A stretch of 45,191 nucleotides of DNA from Streptomyces omiyaensis (GCF_014650895.1 NZ_BMVV01000040.1:1-45191), one strand, 5' to 3'; positions 6,685 to 14,927 are shown, counted from the first letter of the stretch. Notes: generated by a model not told the origin, from the letters alone. Numbers and translations are program-made.

Positions 6685-9099
6685 GTGAAGCGTCGTCCGG
6701 ACGGGGGGACCGACCCGATCGCCGACCCGTGGGGAGCGCGCACCCCGTACCCCCGAGGCGGACCGTGGCCCGTGCGCGTGGACTCGTGCCTGGCCGGGGG
6801 AGTGGGGGAGGACGAGGTCGACGCGTGGGTGCGGGCGGCTTCGCTGCTGCACTCCGACGGTGACGCGATGGACATCGCCGTCCGGGAGGGGCGGATCGTC
6901 GGCGTCAGGGGACGGGGCGGTGACCGGGTCAACCGGGGCCGTCTGGAGCCGAAGGACCTCTACGCGTGGCAGGCGAACGGTTCCCCGGACCGGCTGACCC
7001 GCCCGCTCGTCCGCGAGGGCGGGCGGCTCGTCGAGAGCGACTGGCCCACGGCGATGGGACGGATCGTGTCCGAATCCCGGAAGCTCCTCGACGCCCACGG
7101 TCCGGAGGCGCTCGCGTTCTACACCTCCGGGCAGCTCTTCCTGGAGGAGTACTACACGCTCGCCGTCCTGGCCCGTGCCGGGATCGGCACACCTCACCTG
7201 GACGGCAACACCCGCCTGTGCACGGCGACGGCGGCGGAGGCGCTGAAGGAGTCCTTCGGCAGCGACGGCCAGCCCGGCTCGTACGAGGACATCGACCACG
7301 CCGACGCGATCGCCCTGTTCGGCCACAACATCGCCGAGACGCAGGTCGTCCAGTGGATGAGGATCCTGGACCGCCTGGAGGGCGGCGAGCCGCCTCGCCT
7401 GCTGTGCGTGGACCCGCGGCTCACCGAGGTGGCGCGCCGGGCCACCGTGCACCTCGCCCCCCGGCTCGGCACCAATGTGGCCCTGCTCGACGCCCTGCTG
7501 CACGAGGTCATCCGGCGCGGCTGGACCGACCCCGGCTTCATCGCCCGGCACACGGTCGGCTTCGACAGGCTGCGGGAACAGGTCCGCCCCTGTACGCCCC
7601 GGTGGGCCGCGGGCATCTGCGACGTGCCGGCGGGCACGATCGAGGAGGCCGCCGAGGTGCTCGGCACCGCCGACCGGCTGCTGTCGACCGTGCTGCAGGG
7701 GTTCTACCAGGCCCATCAGGCGACCGCCGCGGCCGTGCAGGTCAACAACCTGCACCTGATCCGCGGCATGCTCGGCCGGCCCGGGGCGGGAGTGCTCCAG
7801 ATGAACGGGCAGCCGACCGCGGAGAACACCCGCGAGTGCGGAGCCGACGGGGACCTCCCGGGTTTCAGGAACTGGCAGAACCGGGAGCACGTGGCCGACC
7901 TCGCACGGCTGTGGAACGTGGAACCGTCGGTCATCCCGCACGAGGGGCCGCCCACGCACGCCATGGAGATCTTCCGGCTGGCGGAGCGGGGCTCGGTGCG
8001 GATGCTGTGGATCAGTGCCACCAACCCGGCCGTTTCCCTGCCCGACCTGGCACGCATCCGCTCCGTCCTCTCCCGGGAGGGCCTGTTCACCGTCGTTCAG
8101 GACCTGTTCCTGACCGAGACCGCCCGATTCGCGGACGTGGTGCTGCCCGCGGCGACGTGGGGCGAGAAGACGGGCACCTTCACCAACGCCGACCGCACCG
8201 TCCACCTGTCCGAGAAGGCCGTGGACCCGCCCGGCGAGGCCCGTCCGGACCTGGACATCTTCCTCGACTACGCGGCCCGGATGGGCTTCGAGGACAAGGA
8301 CGGCGGCCGCCTGGTCCGCTGGAGCGCCCCCGAGGAGGCCTTCGAGGAGTGGAAGCGGTGCAGCGAGGGACGTCCCTGCGACTACAGCGCCCTGAGCTAC
8401 GACAAGCTCCGCGGCCCGAGCGGCATCCAGTGGCCGTGCACCGAACGCGCCCCCGGCGGCACGGACCGGCTCTACGGCGACGGCGCGGCCTGGGCGCACC
8501 CCGATCTGTGCGAGACGTACGGCAAGGACCTGGTGACCGGCGAGCCGATGGGCGAACGGTGGTACCGGTCGGTCAACCCGGACGGAAAGGCGCTCATCCG
8601 GCCCGCTCCGTACCTCCCCCCGAAGGAGTGGCCCGACGAGGAGCACCCCTTCCAGCTGACCACCGGCCGGACCCTCTACCACTTCCACACCCGCACCAAG
8701 ACCGGACGCGCTCCCCGACTCGCGGCCGCCGCCCCGGACGTCTGGGTACAGGTCGCGGCCGCCGACGCGGCCCGCATGGGGCTGGCGGAGGGCGACCTCG
8801 TGGAGGTCGCCACGCGGGGCGGTGCTCTGCGTGGCCGCCTGCGCATCGGCTCGATCCGTCCGGGCGTGCTGTTCGTGCCCTTCCACTACGGGTACTGGGA
8901 CACCCCGACGGGCAGTGCCCCCGCCCCCGGAGAAGCGGGGCGGGCCGCGAACGAGCTGATCCCCACCCTGTGGGACCCCGTCTCCAAGCAGCCGCAGTTC
9001 AAGACCGCCGCGGCCGCCCTGAGCCTCGTGGCACGCGGCGGCGATCCGCCCGACGCCGCTGCCACCGGGCCGGGCGGGGCGGGGCGTCGGCAAAGGTGA
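6685..9099 (+). CDS. Molybdopterin oxidoreductase lacking the N-terminal 4Fe-4S cysteines
   Basis: An 804-residue protein. GTG at 6685 is preferred because GGAAGGGAG sits 5 nt upstream; a GTG at 6664 is possible. Domains match the nitrate reductase/formate dehydrogenase (bis-MGD, DMSO reductase) family: VNRGRL, the PLVREGGRLVESDWPTAM segment, NTRLCTATAAEA with Cys179 as probable Mo ligand, ATNPAVSLPD, and a C-terminal molydopterin-dinucleotide-binding domain (TTGRTLYHFHTRTKTGR). In relatives the N-terminus reads roughly C-x2-C-x3-C and later GRLCPKG. Here those positions are S53, H56, D60 and E88, so the proximal cluster should be absent. There is no Tat signal, so it is probably cytoplasmic. 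The electron partner and substrate are unknown. It is divergent from the SDR and convergent with the sigma gene. Confidence 0.9.
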   Translation: MKRRPDGGTDPIADPWGARTPYPRGGPWPVRVDSCLAGGVGEDEVDAWVRAASLLHSDGDAMDIAVREGRIVGVRGRGGDRVNRGRLEPKDLYAWQANGSPDRLTRPLVREGGRLVESDWPTAMGRIVSESRKLLDAHGPEALAFYTSGQLFLEEYYTLAVLARAGIGTPHLDGNTRLCTATAAEALKESFGSDGQPGSYEDIDHADAIALFGHNIAETQVVQWMRILDRLEGGEPPRLLCVDPRLTEVARRATVHLAPRLGTNVALLDALLHEVIRRGWTDPGFIARHTVGFDRLREQVRPCTPRWAAGICDVPAGTIEEAAEVLGTADRLLSTVLQGFYQAHQATAAAVQVNNLHLIRGMLGRPGAGVLQMNGQPTAENTRECGADGDLPGFRNWQNREHVADLARLWNVEPSVIPHEGPPTHAMEIFRLAERGSVRMLWISATNPAVSLPDLARIRSVLSREGLFTVVQDLFLTETARFADVVLPAATWGEKTGTFTNADRTVHLSEKAVDPPGEARPDLDIFLDYAARMGFEDKDGGRLVRWSAPEEAFEEWKRCSEGRPCDYSALSYDKLRGPSGIQWPCTERAPGGTDRLYGDGAAWAHPDLCETYGKDLVTGEPMGERWYRSVNPDGKALIRPAPYLPPKEWPDEEHPFQLTTGRTLYHFHTRTKTGRAPRLAAAAPDVWVQVAAADAARMGLAEGDLVEVATRGGALRGRLRIGSIRPGVLFVPFHYGYWDTPTGSAPAPGEAGRAANELIPTLWDPVSKQPQFKTAAAALSLVARGGDPPDAAATGPGGAGRRQR

Positions 9100-9214
9100 T
9101 CCCGCCGTTCGTCCGGGGCCGCGCCGACCGGTTGCGCCCCGCCGCGCGGAGGCCCGGCACGGCGGTCCGGCACCTTCGGCCCGACGCTCCCGCAGAGGCG
9201 TTCCGTCGCGCGCG

Positions 9215-10156
9215 TCACTGCTCAAAGCCGGCGGAGGCGTCTTCGAGTGCGGGGTCGTCGAGCAGGCCGTCGCGCAGGGTGGTGAAGATGTGGGTGAGCA
9301 GGCGGGAGACGTGCATCTGGGAGAGGCCGAGACGGCGGCCTATCTCGGCCTGGGTGAGCTCTTCGCCGAAGCGCAGGCAGAGGATCTTCCGGGCGCGCTC
9401 GCTGAGCCGTTCCAGCAGGGGGCGCAGCGAACGCAGGTCGTCGATCAGTTCGTAGGCGGGTTCCTCGACGGCGGTGTGGCTGCCCGTGGTGCCCCTGAGG
9501 GCGCGCTCGTCGTCGTCATCGCCGCCGATGGCGGCGTCGAGGGAGTGGGCGGTGTATCCGTTCGCGGCGAGTTGCCCTTCCGCCACGCCTTCCTCGGTGA
9601 GATGCAGGTGCTCGGCGAGTTCGGCCCGGCCGGGCCGGCGGCCGTCGCGCTGTTCCATGGCGTCCGAGGCCTTGGTGAGGTCGATGCGCAGTTCCTGGAG
9701 GCGGCGCGGCACCCGGACCGCCCAGCCGGTGTCGCGGAAGAAGCGCTTCATCTCTCCGACGATCGTCGGCAGGGCGAAGCCGGAGAACTCGACGCCCCGC
9801 TCGGGGTCGAAGCGGTCGATCGCCTTGATCAGGCCGATCGTGCCGACCTGGGCGATGTCCTCGGCCGGCTCGGGCCGACCCCGGAACCTGCGGGCCGCGA
9901 ACTTCACCAGGCTGAGGTTCAGCTCGATCAGCGTGTTGCGGACGTACGCGTACTCCGCCGTGCCCTCGGTCAGCTCGCCGAGACGGCGGAAGAGCGCGAC
10001 GGACAGGGTGCGGGCGTCATCGGTGGTCGCCGCTGCCGGGCGCTCCGTCTCCGGCAGGCCGTCCAGGGCCCGCTTGCGCGTGGCGGCCTCCTGACCTCCT
10101 GCCGGAGCCGCCCGCGGGGCGACAGCCGGTCGCAGGATCGTGCTTTCGTGCGTCAT
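9215..10156 (-). CDS. RNA polymerase sigma factor, SigB/SigF/SigG family
   Basis: A 313-residue protein from the ATG at 10156, preceded by GGGGAGC. Region 2 is visible as EDIAQVGTIGLIKAIDRFDPERG through FALPTIVGEMKRFFRDTGWAVRVPRRLQEL (about residues 130-190). Region 3 follows, then region 4 with the helix-turn-helix LTQAEIGRRLGLSQMHVSRLL near the C-terminus. This is the group 3 stress/development sigma family, usually controlled by anti-sigma and anti-anti-sigma partners; none is adjacent here. The first 60 residues are a low-complexity extension. Its likely target sequence (GTTT-N15-GGGTA type) is found upstream of several genes in this window, so it may control its own neighbourhood. That link is an inference. 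Confidence 0.93.
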   Translation of the reverse strand: MTHESTILRPAVAPRAAPAGGQEAATRKRALDGLPETERPAAATTDDARTLSVALFRRLGELTEGTAEYAYVRNTLIELNLSLVKFAARRFRGRPEPAEDIAQVGTIGLIKAIDRFDPERGVEFSGFALPTIVGEMKRFFRDTGWAVRVPRRLQELRIDLTKASDAMEQRDGRRPGRAELAEHLHLTEEGVAEGQLAANGYTAHSLDAAIGGDDDDERALRGTTGSHTAVEEPAYELIDDLRSLRPLLERLSERARKILCLRFGEELTQAEIGRRLGLSQMHVSRLLTHIFTTLRDGLLDDPALEDASAGFEQ

Positions 10157-10842
10157 GGCGAGCTCCCCAGAGTGTGGGCGGAAGGCCTCGCGCGGGGAAT
10201 CGACTTCCCCGCGGCCTGTCCGTCGAGCTTCTGCGCGGGAGTCTGTCCCCGTGCGTGCCGCGCACACACCACGAGCACGAGGTGTTCGTTCCCCGGCCTG
10301 CATCCGCCGTCCACGCTTCGCCGGACGGCCGCAGGAGCGAGCGAACCCCGACTCCTGGAAGGGCAGCGGACACCGGAGCCACGAAAGCACCCCGCCTCCA
10401 CGAAGACCGGGGAGCGTGACCGCGGAGCCGGTTACGGGGGAGCGGGACGGCCCCCCACCCGCTCCCGCCCGGCCCCGCTCGGGGCAACCGGTGCGAAGCC
10501 GGCGAACCGCGGCGGCTGCGGCGCCGGGACCCTCACGTACCTCCCGAAGCCCTCACGGAAAAGCAGAGGCGGTACCGGCGGCGGCTCCGAGACGCACTCC
10601 CGCGCCCCCTGCCCGCCGTTCCGCCGGCCTCGTGTCCCGCCCGGGTGGTCCGGGCGGGGGCGGAGCGACCCGTCGCCGGCTTCGCGTTTATCCGGTGGCC
10701 GGCGGGAAAGCCGCTGAACGCCGCTGCCCGTTCCCCTTCACCTCCGGGTGGCGGCCCACTCTCCTCACGCCCGGACCGGGCGGACGACGGTGAGCGCCCC
10801 GACGGCACGGGAGACGACGGCGGGCGCTCCGGAGACACGCGA

Positions 10843-11007
10843 TCAGGCGCGCAGGGTGCCAGAGGGGCCGGGCCCGTAGGCCTCGCGGCAGGCGGCGGCG
10901 AAGCGGCCGGAGCGGGCGAAGCCCCCGTGGGCGGCGACGCGGGCCACGGACGTGGTCTGCGGGTTCCTCCGCGACAGGTCGTGGTGAGCGCGGGTGAAGG
11001 CTTCGCT
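10843..11007 (-). pseudogene. C-terminal remnant of an AraC-family regulator
   Basis: The last 54 codons of a minus-strand frame match the second helix-turn-helix of AraC/XylS activators: HHDLSRRNPQTTSVARVAA, then GGFARSGRFAAACREAYG and a PSGTLRA end. The usual residues W-GF-GRF--YR--YG are mostly kept, with GGF in place of WGF. Upstream of this the frame loses similarity, with no N-terminal sensor domain and no first helix-turn-helix. It is therefore a truncated relic rather than a working gene. Confidence 0.65.
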
Positions 11008-11082
11008 TCCGACGCCGCCCCTCCCCGGCCCACCGGGCGAAACCTCCCGTCCTTCGCGCGCTGTCCTGGCGCGCACGCGGGT

Positions 11083-11146
11083 GCCGCGGCCTGCGAGGGG
11101 CCCAGGGACGGGAGCGACAGTCCCTGGGCCCCTCGCAGGCCGCGGC
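11083..11146. repeat. Perfect 27-bp inverted repeat with 10-nt loop
   Basis: Arms 11083-11109 and 11120-11146 are exact reverse complements around GGGAGCGACA. The arm core reads CTGCGAGGGGCCCAGGGAC. It has no T-run, so it is either a streptomycete-type strong-hairpin terminator or a mobile-element relic. It sits between the AraC remnant and the TAP-like hydrolase. Confidence 0.85.
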
Positions 11147-11251
11147 CGTCGGCCCGTGGTCCCGCGACCGTCCGGCCCCGGCCCCCTCGGGCGCGGGCAG
11201 GACGATCGCCCCGCACCCGAGGGGCTGTCGGAGACGCCTTGTACTGTGCAC

Positions 11252-11266
11252 TCGTTCGGCGAACGA
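11252..11266. promoter_or_regulatory. Palindromic operator candidate upstream of the TAP-like hydrolase
   Basis: TCGTTCG-G-CGAACGA is a perfect 7+1+7 palindrome, nested inside a wider GTGCA...TGCAC pair (11246-11278). Its size and symmetry suit a TetR- or MarR-type repressor dimer. It lies 73 bp before the hydrolase ATG; no cognate regulator gene is adjacent. Confidence 0.4.
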
Positions 11267-11339
11267 ACGATCATGCACACGGGCCTGGGGGCGTGCGGGC
11301 ACGGGACGGGCGTCCAGGGGCGGGAGCGCGGGGGTTTCG

Positions 11340-12893
11340 ATGAGTGACGCACATCCGATGAGCAACCACGGGCAGGGCCTCTCGGTCGGTGCGCGGATCG
11401 TCGCCGTGGTCGTCCTCCTCGCGATCGGGGTCGGCGTCGCCTGGCTCCAGCGCGACGCTCCCGGCCGCAGCGCGGAGCCGCGTACGGAGTTCACCGCCGG
11501 CAACCCTCCCGCCGGTCTGCCGGCCGCGCTCACCACCGGCCAGCACCTCCGCTGGTCCCGCTGCACCGCGCCGCCCGCCGCCCGCACGGGCTACGAATGC
11601 GCCACCATGAAGTCCCCCCTCGACCACCGCAGACCGGGCGGCAGGACGATCGACGTCGCCCTGATCCGCCACAAGGCCACCGGCCCGAACTCCCGGCGCA
11701 TCGGCTCCCTCGTCCTCAACTTCGGCGGCCCCGGCGTGTCCGGCGTGAGCGGACTGCCCACACACCTCGACCAGTACAAACCGCTCCTCGACCGCTACGA
11801 CCTGGTCTCCTTCGACCCGCGCGGCGTCGGCGCGACCCTCCCCGTGCGCTGCGGGAAGACCGCGGACGACACCGGCTACGAAGGGGCCGACGCCTGCGCC
11901 GAGCACTCCGGGGCGCTCCTGCCGTACGTCGGCACCGCGCGCACCGCGCGCGACCTCGACCTGATGCGCTACCTCCTCGGCGACGAGCGGCTGTACTACT
12001 TCGGCGTCTCGTACGGAACGGAGCTCGGCGCGGCCTATGCCCACCTGTACCCATCGCACGTCGGGCGGCTCGTCCTCGAAGCGCCCGTCGATCCCACCGA
12101 GGACCTCGTGGAGGGGCAGGTCTCGCAGGCCAAGGCGGTCCAGGCGGCGTTCGACCGGTTCGCCGCGCACTGCGCGGCCCGTATCCGCCGCTGCCCGACC
12201 GGCGACGGGCCCGAGGAGGCCGCACGGCGCATGGCACGCCTGGCCGACCGCCTGGAGAGGAAGCCCGCCCCGGCCGGCGGCGGAAGCGAACTCGACGCCG
12301 CCGGCCTGGCGTACGCCGTCAGCGACCATCTCGACCTCGGCACCGACGGCTGGCCGCCGCTCGCCGAGGCCCTCACCGCACTGATCGACCACGACGACGC
12401 CGGCCCGCTGAGCAGGGGAGCGGACGACACCGGCGCCGCCGACCGCGCGGCGGCCCCGCCCGACGACAGCCGCGCCGCCCGGACCGCGATCACCTGCGCG
12501 GACTCCGGCCTGCGCCCCGGCGCCGAGCGCCTCGCCAGGGACGAGGCCCGCGTCAAGGCCGCCTCACCCGTCTTCGGCGCGGCCTGGTCCACCGGCGTCT
12601 ACCTCTGTTACGGCTGGCCGTTCGAGGGCGAGCGCGCCGGGTCCGGGGTGGACGCCGGTGGCGCGGCCCCCGTCCTGGTGGTCGGCGGCACCGGGGACCC
12701 GACCACCCCGTATCCCGGCGCCCGCCGCATGGCCCGCGCCCTGGGCGACGGCGTCGGCGTGCTCCTGACGGCCGAGGAGGAGGGCCACGGCACGTACCCG
12801 CGGAACCGCTGCGTCACGGAGGCGGTCGACACCTACCTCCGCACGGGCCGCACCCCGGCCGCGGGGACGGTGTGCCCGGGCGGCATGTCCTGA
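11340..12893 (+). CDS. Alpha/beta hydrolase, tripeptidyl aminopeptidase (TAP/SlpD-like) family
   Basis: A 517-residue protein from the ATG at 11340; an ATG at 11358 is an alternative and the Shine-Dalgarno is weak. A hydrophobic stretch (ARIVAVVVLLAIGVGVAWL, about residues 19-37) acts as a signal or membrane anchor, so the enzyme faces outside. The oxyanion segment LNFGGPGVSG, nucleophile elbow GVSYGTELG, acid GTGDPTTPY and histidine EEGHGTYPRNRC complete a catalytic triad, and the C-terminal TAP-like domain is present. Relatives release N-terminal tripeptides from extracellular peptides or act as exported esterases. There are paired cysteines, as in secreted family members. It appears monocistronic, with a 40-bp palindrome about 145 bp downstream as a probable terminator. 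Confidence 0.92.
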   Translation: MSDAHPMSNHGQGLSVGARIVAVVVLLAIGVGVAWLQRDAPGRSAEPRTEFTAGNPPAGLPAALTTGQHLRWSRCTAPPAARTGYECATMKSPLDHRRPGGRTIDVALIRHKATGPNSRRIGSLVLNFGGPGVSGVSGLPTHLDQYKPLLDRYDLVSFDPRGVGATLPVRCGKTADDTGYEGADACAEHSGALLPYVGTARTARDLDLMRYLLGDERLYYFGVSYGTELGAAYAHLYPSHVGRLVLEAPVDPTEDLVEGQVSQAKAVQAAFDRFAAHCAARIRRCPTGDGPEEAARRMARLADRLERKPAPAGGGSELDAAGLAYAVSDHLDLGTDGWPPLAEALTALIDHDDAGPLSRGADDTGAADRAAAPPDDSRAARTAITCADSGLRPGAERLARDEARVKAASPVFGAAWSTGVYLCYGWPFEGERAGSGVDAGGAAPVLVVGGTGDPTTPYPGARRMARALGDGVGVLLTAEEEGHGTYPRNRCVTEAVDTYLRTGRTPAAGTVCPGGMS

Positions 12894-13037
12894 GTCCGTA
12901 CGGATCCGCCGGAGGCCCGCCGGGCACCGGGCCGTGCGCGGGGTCCTGGAGGCGCACCGGCCCACCCCCGGCCCGAGGCCGTCCCCGGAGGTCGCCGCTC
13001 TGCCGCGTGCCGGACCGGTCCCGTGCTCCCGCTCTCC

Positions 13038-13077
13038 CGCCGCCGTGCCGCCTCGGGCCCGAGGCGGCACGGCGGCG
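13038..13077. terminator. 40-bp perfect palindrome, probable terminator of the TAP-like hydrolase gene
   Basis: Two 20-base arms (13038-13057 and 13058-13077) are exact complements with no spacer; the centre reads CCTCGGG-CCCGAGG. There is no U-tract, as is common for actinobacterial terminators. It lies between the hydrolase and the DUF3237 promoter. Confidence 0.55.
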
Positions 13078-13101
13078 TGCGGCCGCGTTACGTCAACACC
13101 A

Positions 13102-13132
13102 TTGACCGTTCCGGCCGCGGCCTGCCTAGGAT
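13102..13132 (+). promoter_or_regulatory. Housekeeping-type promoter of the DUF3237 gene
   Basis: TTGACC at 13102-13107, a 19-bp spacer, then TAGGAT at 13127-13132, close to the HrdB consensus TTGACN / TANNNT. The start codon is 38 bp downstream, leaving a leader of about 30 nt with the ribosome site ACGGAG. Confidence 0.65.
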
Positions 13133-13170
13133 CCGTCAGTCCGCCCCCGCCTCGCAGCCCACGGAGTGTC

Positions 13171-13665
13171 GTGATCGCCCCAGAACCGCAGACCGCCGAC
13201 GGGCCTGGTTCCGCCCCCGCCCTCGACTTCGCCTTCGAACTCCGTGCCTTCCTCGCTCCCTCCCTGCACATCGGGCACGGCGGCGGCGGAGTCACCGAGT
13301 ACGTCCCCATCACCGGCGGCACCGTCGAAGGACCCCGCCTGCGCGGCACGGTCCTGGCCGGTGGCGGTGACCGGTGCGACAGGCACCACGGGGTCTACCG
13401 GCTCGACGCCCGGTACCTCATTCGAGCCGATGACGGCGCGGTCATCGACATCACCAACCGCGGCTACTACCACGAGGACGAGCCCACCGCCCCCGCCCAG
13501 TACGACGGCGCCCTGCAGGTGTCCGAGGCGGGGGTGTACTACCGGACCTCACCGGTCTTCCGCACCGACGCCCCCGCCCACCTCTGGCTCGCGCGCACCG
13601 TCTTCGTCGGCCTCGCCCGCGGCGACGACTCCGAAGTCGCCATCCGCTTCTACTCCGTGGCCTGA
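13171..13665 (+). CDS. DUF3237 domain-containing protein
   Basis: A 164-residue protein from the GTG at 13171, 4 nt after ACGGAG. It matches the DUF3237 family: FAFELRAFLAP at the start, then GTVEGPRLRGTVLAGGGD, LDARYLIRADDGAVIDITNRGYY, and the end FRTSPVF-like region with LARTVFVGLARGDDSEVAIRFYSV. The fold is a small beta-barrel of unknown biochemical role, cytosolic. A clear vegetative promoter precedes it and a GC hairpin (13761-13793) follows, so it is a single-gene unit. Family assignment is secure; function is unknown. Confidence 0.85.
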   Translation: MIAPEPQTADGPGSAPALDFAFELRAFLAPSLHIGHGGGGVTEYVPITGGTVEGPRLRGTVLAGGGDRCDRHHGVYRLDARYLIRADDGAVIDITNRGYYHEDEPTAPAQYDGALQVSEAGVYYRTSPVFRTDAPAHLWLARTVFVGLARGDDSEVAIRFYSVA

Positions 13666-13760
13666 CCGTTTCCTCGCCGCCGCCGGGCACCGCCCGCAGA
13701 GGGCGGACGCACGGACGGGCCGCAGGCCGGAGAGCGCGATCCGCCAGGTGGTCTGCGCCG

Positions 13761-13793
13761 GCCCCGCCCCGCCCGGATCGGGCGGGGCGGGGC
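13761..13793. terminator. GC hairpin after the DUF3237 gene
   Basis: 15-bp perfect arms (13761-13775 and 13779-13793) with a 3-nt GAT loop, about 95 bp downstream of the DUF3237 stop. There is no T-run. Confidence 0.5.
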
Positions 13794-14042
13794 GGCCGGC
13801 AGGCCGCAGGTGATGATCTTTCGCATGGCCGGCGAACGCGACCCCGTCCCGCAGGTCACGAGCGGCCATCCGAACGGCGTGAACGGCGGGACCGGGAACC
13901 TGGCCCGGATGGCCGAGGAGATGTCGCTCGTGCGGGGGCGAGTGAACGTTTCCGTCCTTCCGCCCCCGCCGACGGCCTCGGGATGATCACGCCGTCCCGG
14001 CCCTTCCCCGGGAAACCCGCACGCCTTCCGGAGGTGGCCCTC
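13794..14042. other. Intergenic region before the DUF4239-like gene
   Basis: No gene recognised. It contains an in-frame ATG at 13983 that could extend the next gene by 20 codons, but that start lacks a ribosome site. Confidence 0.4.
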
Positions 14043-14483
14043 GTGCTCCTGGTCGTCATCGTCGCCGTCCTCGCCCTGCTCGCGGGACTCGCCGCGAACC
14101 GCTGGCTGCGTCCCCGGCTGATCAGCGCCGACGACGACGAGGGCATGGCGGTCAAGGACCTGGTCGGGCCGCTGCTGACGATGACCGTGCTGCTGCTCTC
14201 CTTCGTCCTGCTCATCACCCTCGTCATCACCGTCGCGGCCCTGGGCTTCTGCCTGCCCCGCCGCAACAACCGGGGCCAGATCGTCACCCTCGTCGTCATC
14301 ACCGCCCTGCTGACGACCGCGCTGTGCATCATCCGGGACGTCGACCGGCCCTTCGGCGGCATCATCGACGTCGAACCCACCGCCATCACCGAGGTCGAGC
14401 GGCAGGCCGAGCGCGACTTCACGGCCAACCACCCGGCCACCGAGGTGCCGTGCGACGACCAGGGCAACCGCCGCCCGGCCTGA
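14043..14483 (+). CDS. Small membrane protein, shortened DUF4239-like
   Basis: A 146-residue protein from the GTG at 14043, which has GGAGG 8 nt upstream; an ATG at 13983 is possible but has no ribosome site. An N-terminal membrane segment (LLVVIVAVLALLAGLAANRW) is followed by SADDDEGMAVKDLVGPLL, a second long hydrophobic stretch, and a third ending in IIRDVDRPFGGIIDVEPTAI. The last motif resembles the conserved DLDRPF-G-I-V-P end of DUF4239 membrane proteins. Those are usually about 250 residues, so roughly 100 central residues appear to be missing. It may be an internally deleted relic or a divergent short form. The function of the family is unknown. Confidence 0.6.
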   Translation: MLLVVIVAVLALLAGLAANRWLRPRLISADDDEGMAVKDLVGPLLTMTVLLLSFVLLITLVITVAALGFCLPRRNNRGQIVTLVVITALLTTALCIIRDVDRPFGGIIDVEPTAITEVERQAERDFTANHPATEVPCDDQGNRRPA

Positions 14484-14576
14484 CACCGGGCCGCCCCGCC
14501 GACACCGGGCCGCCCCGCCGACACCGGGGCGCCCCGCCGACACCGGGCCGCCCCGCCGACACCGGGGCGGCCCGGC
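14482..14576. repeat. Five tandem copies of a 19-bp repeat
   Basis: Unit GACACCGGGCCGCCCCGCC, repeated at 14482, 14501, 14520, 14539 and 14558. Copies 1, 2 and 4 are identical, copy 3 has GGGGCG in the middle and copy 5 is slightly diverged. The first copy uses the last two bases of the DUF4239-like stop codon. The copies can also form CCGGGGC/GCCCCGG-type hairpins, so the array may serve as a terminator between the two convergent genes. Confidence 0.9.
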
Positions 14577-14603
14577 CGTCCGGTAGCGGGAGCGGCCGCC
14601 TCG

Positions 14604-14927
14604 TCAGGTGCATTCGGCCCGCACGACGCGGGAGCCCCGGTGGAGCAGGGTCAGCCGGGACTCGTCGTAGTCCATGGTGAGCATCTCTCCCTCCTGGGCG
14701 GTGCGGACGTTGCCGACGAGCCGGACCGCCTCGCCGTCCGGCGTGACGACGTCGGTGTGGCCCCGTCCCGTCCCCGCGACGCGGCTGCCGACGAGGGAGC
14801 CGGCGTCGCCGTGCGGGCAGAAGGCGCTCGCGTCGGTCGTCGTCGCCGCGTGCGCGGGCAGGACGGGCAGGACGGTGGCCGTCAGCAGCAGCGCGGCGAG
14901 GGGGAAGGCCTGGCGCGTCTTGATCAT
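14604..14927 (-). CDS. Secreted protein resembling I78 peptidase inhibitors
   Basis: A 107-residue protein from the ATG at 14927, with a strong AAGGAGAGG 7-8 nt upstream. A signal peptide (MIKTRQ then LAALLLTATVLPVL and cleavage near AHA-A) takes it outside the cell. The mature domain has one Cys near its start (AFCPHGD), LVGSRV, a middle VTPDGEAVRLVGNVR, and the end EMLTMDYDESRLTLLHRG ending in a Cys. This resembles the I78 inhibitor pattern (Cys, LVGQ, R-I-PG-VTMDY--DRLN-, Cys). A disulfide between the two cysteines is likely. The assignment is moderate because the NV-D segment is changed to TLLHRG. Confidence 0.65.
   Translation of the reverse strand: MIKTRQAFPLAALLLTATVLPVLPAHAATTTDASAFCPHGDAGSLVGSRVAGTGRGHTDVVTPDGEAVRLVGNVRTAQEGEMLTMDYDESRLTLLHRGSRVVRAECT

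Larger units (their letters stand above)
10157..11339. other. Long intergenic / gene-decay region
   Basis: About 1.2 kb with no intact gene. It holds the sigma-factor upstream region, an AraC C-terminal remnant (10843-11007, minus), a long inverted repeat (11083-11146) and a short palindrome (11252-11266) before the hydrolase gene. Open frames elsewhere in it have random-looking, Arg/Pro-rich translations. Confidence 0.6.

Noticed and set aside
6523..9225. A 900-residue open frame on the minus strand opposite the molybdopterin oxidoreductase
   Set aside because: It is a GC-bias shadow: Arg/Gly/Pro/Val-rich, no family, and fully antisense to a clear enzyme gene.
14482..14576. Tandem repeats as a possible CRISPR array
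   Set aside because: The 19-bp units are directly adjacent without spacers.
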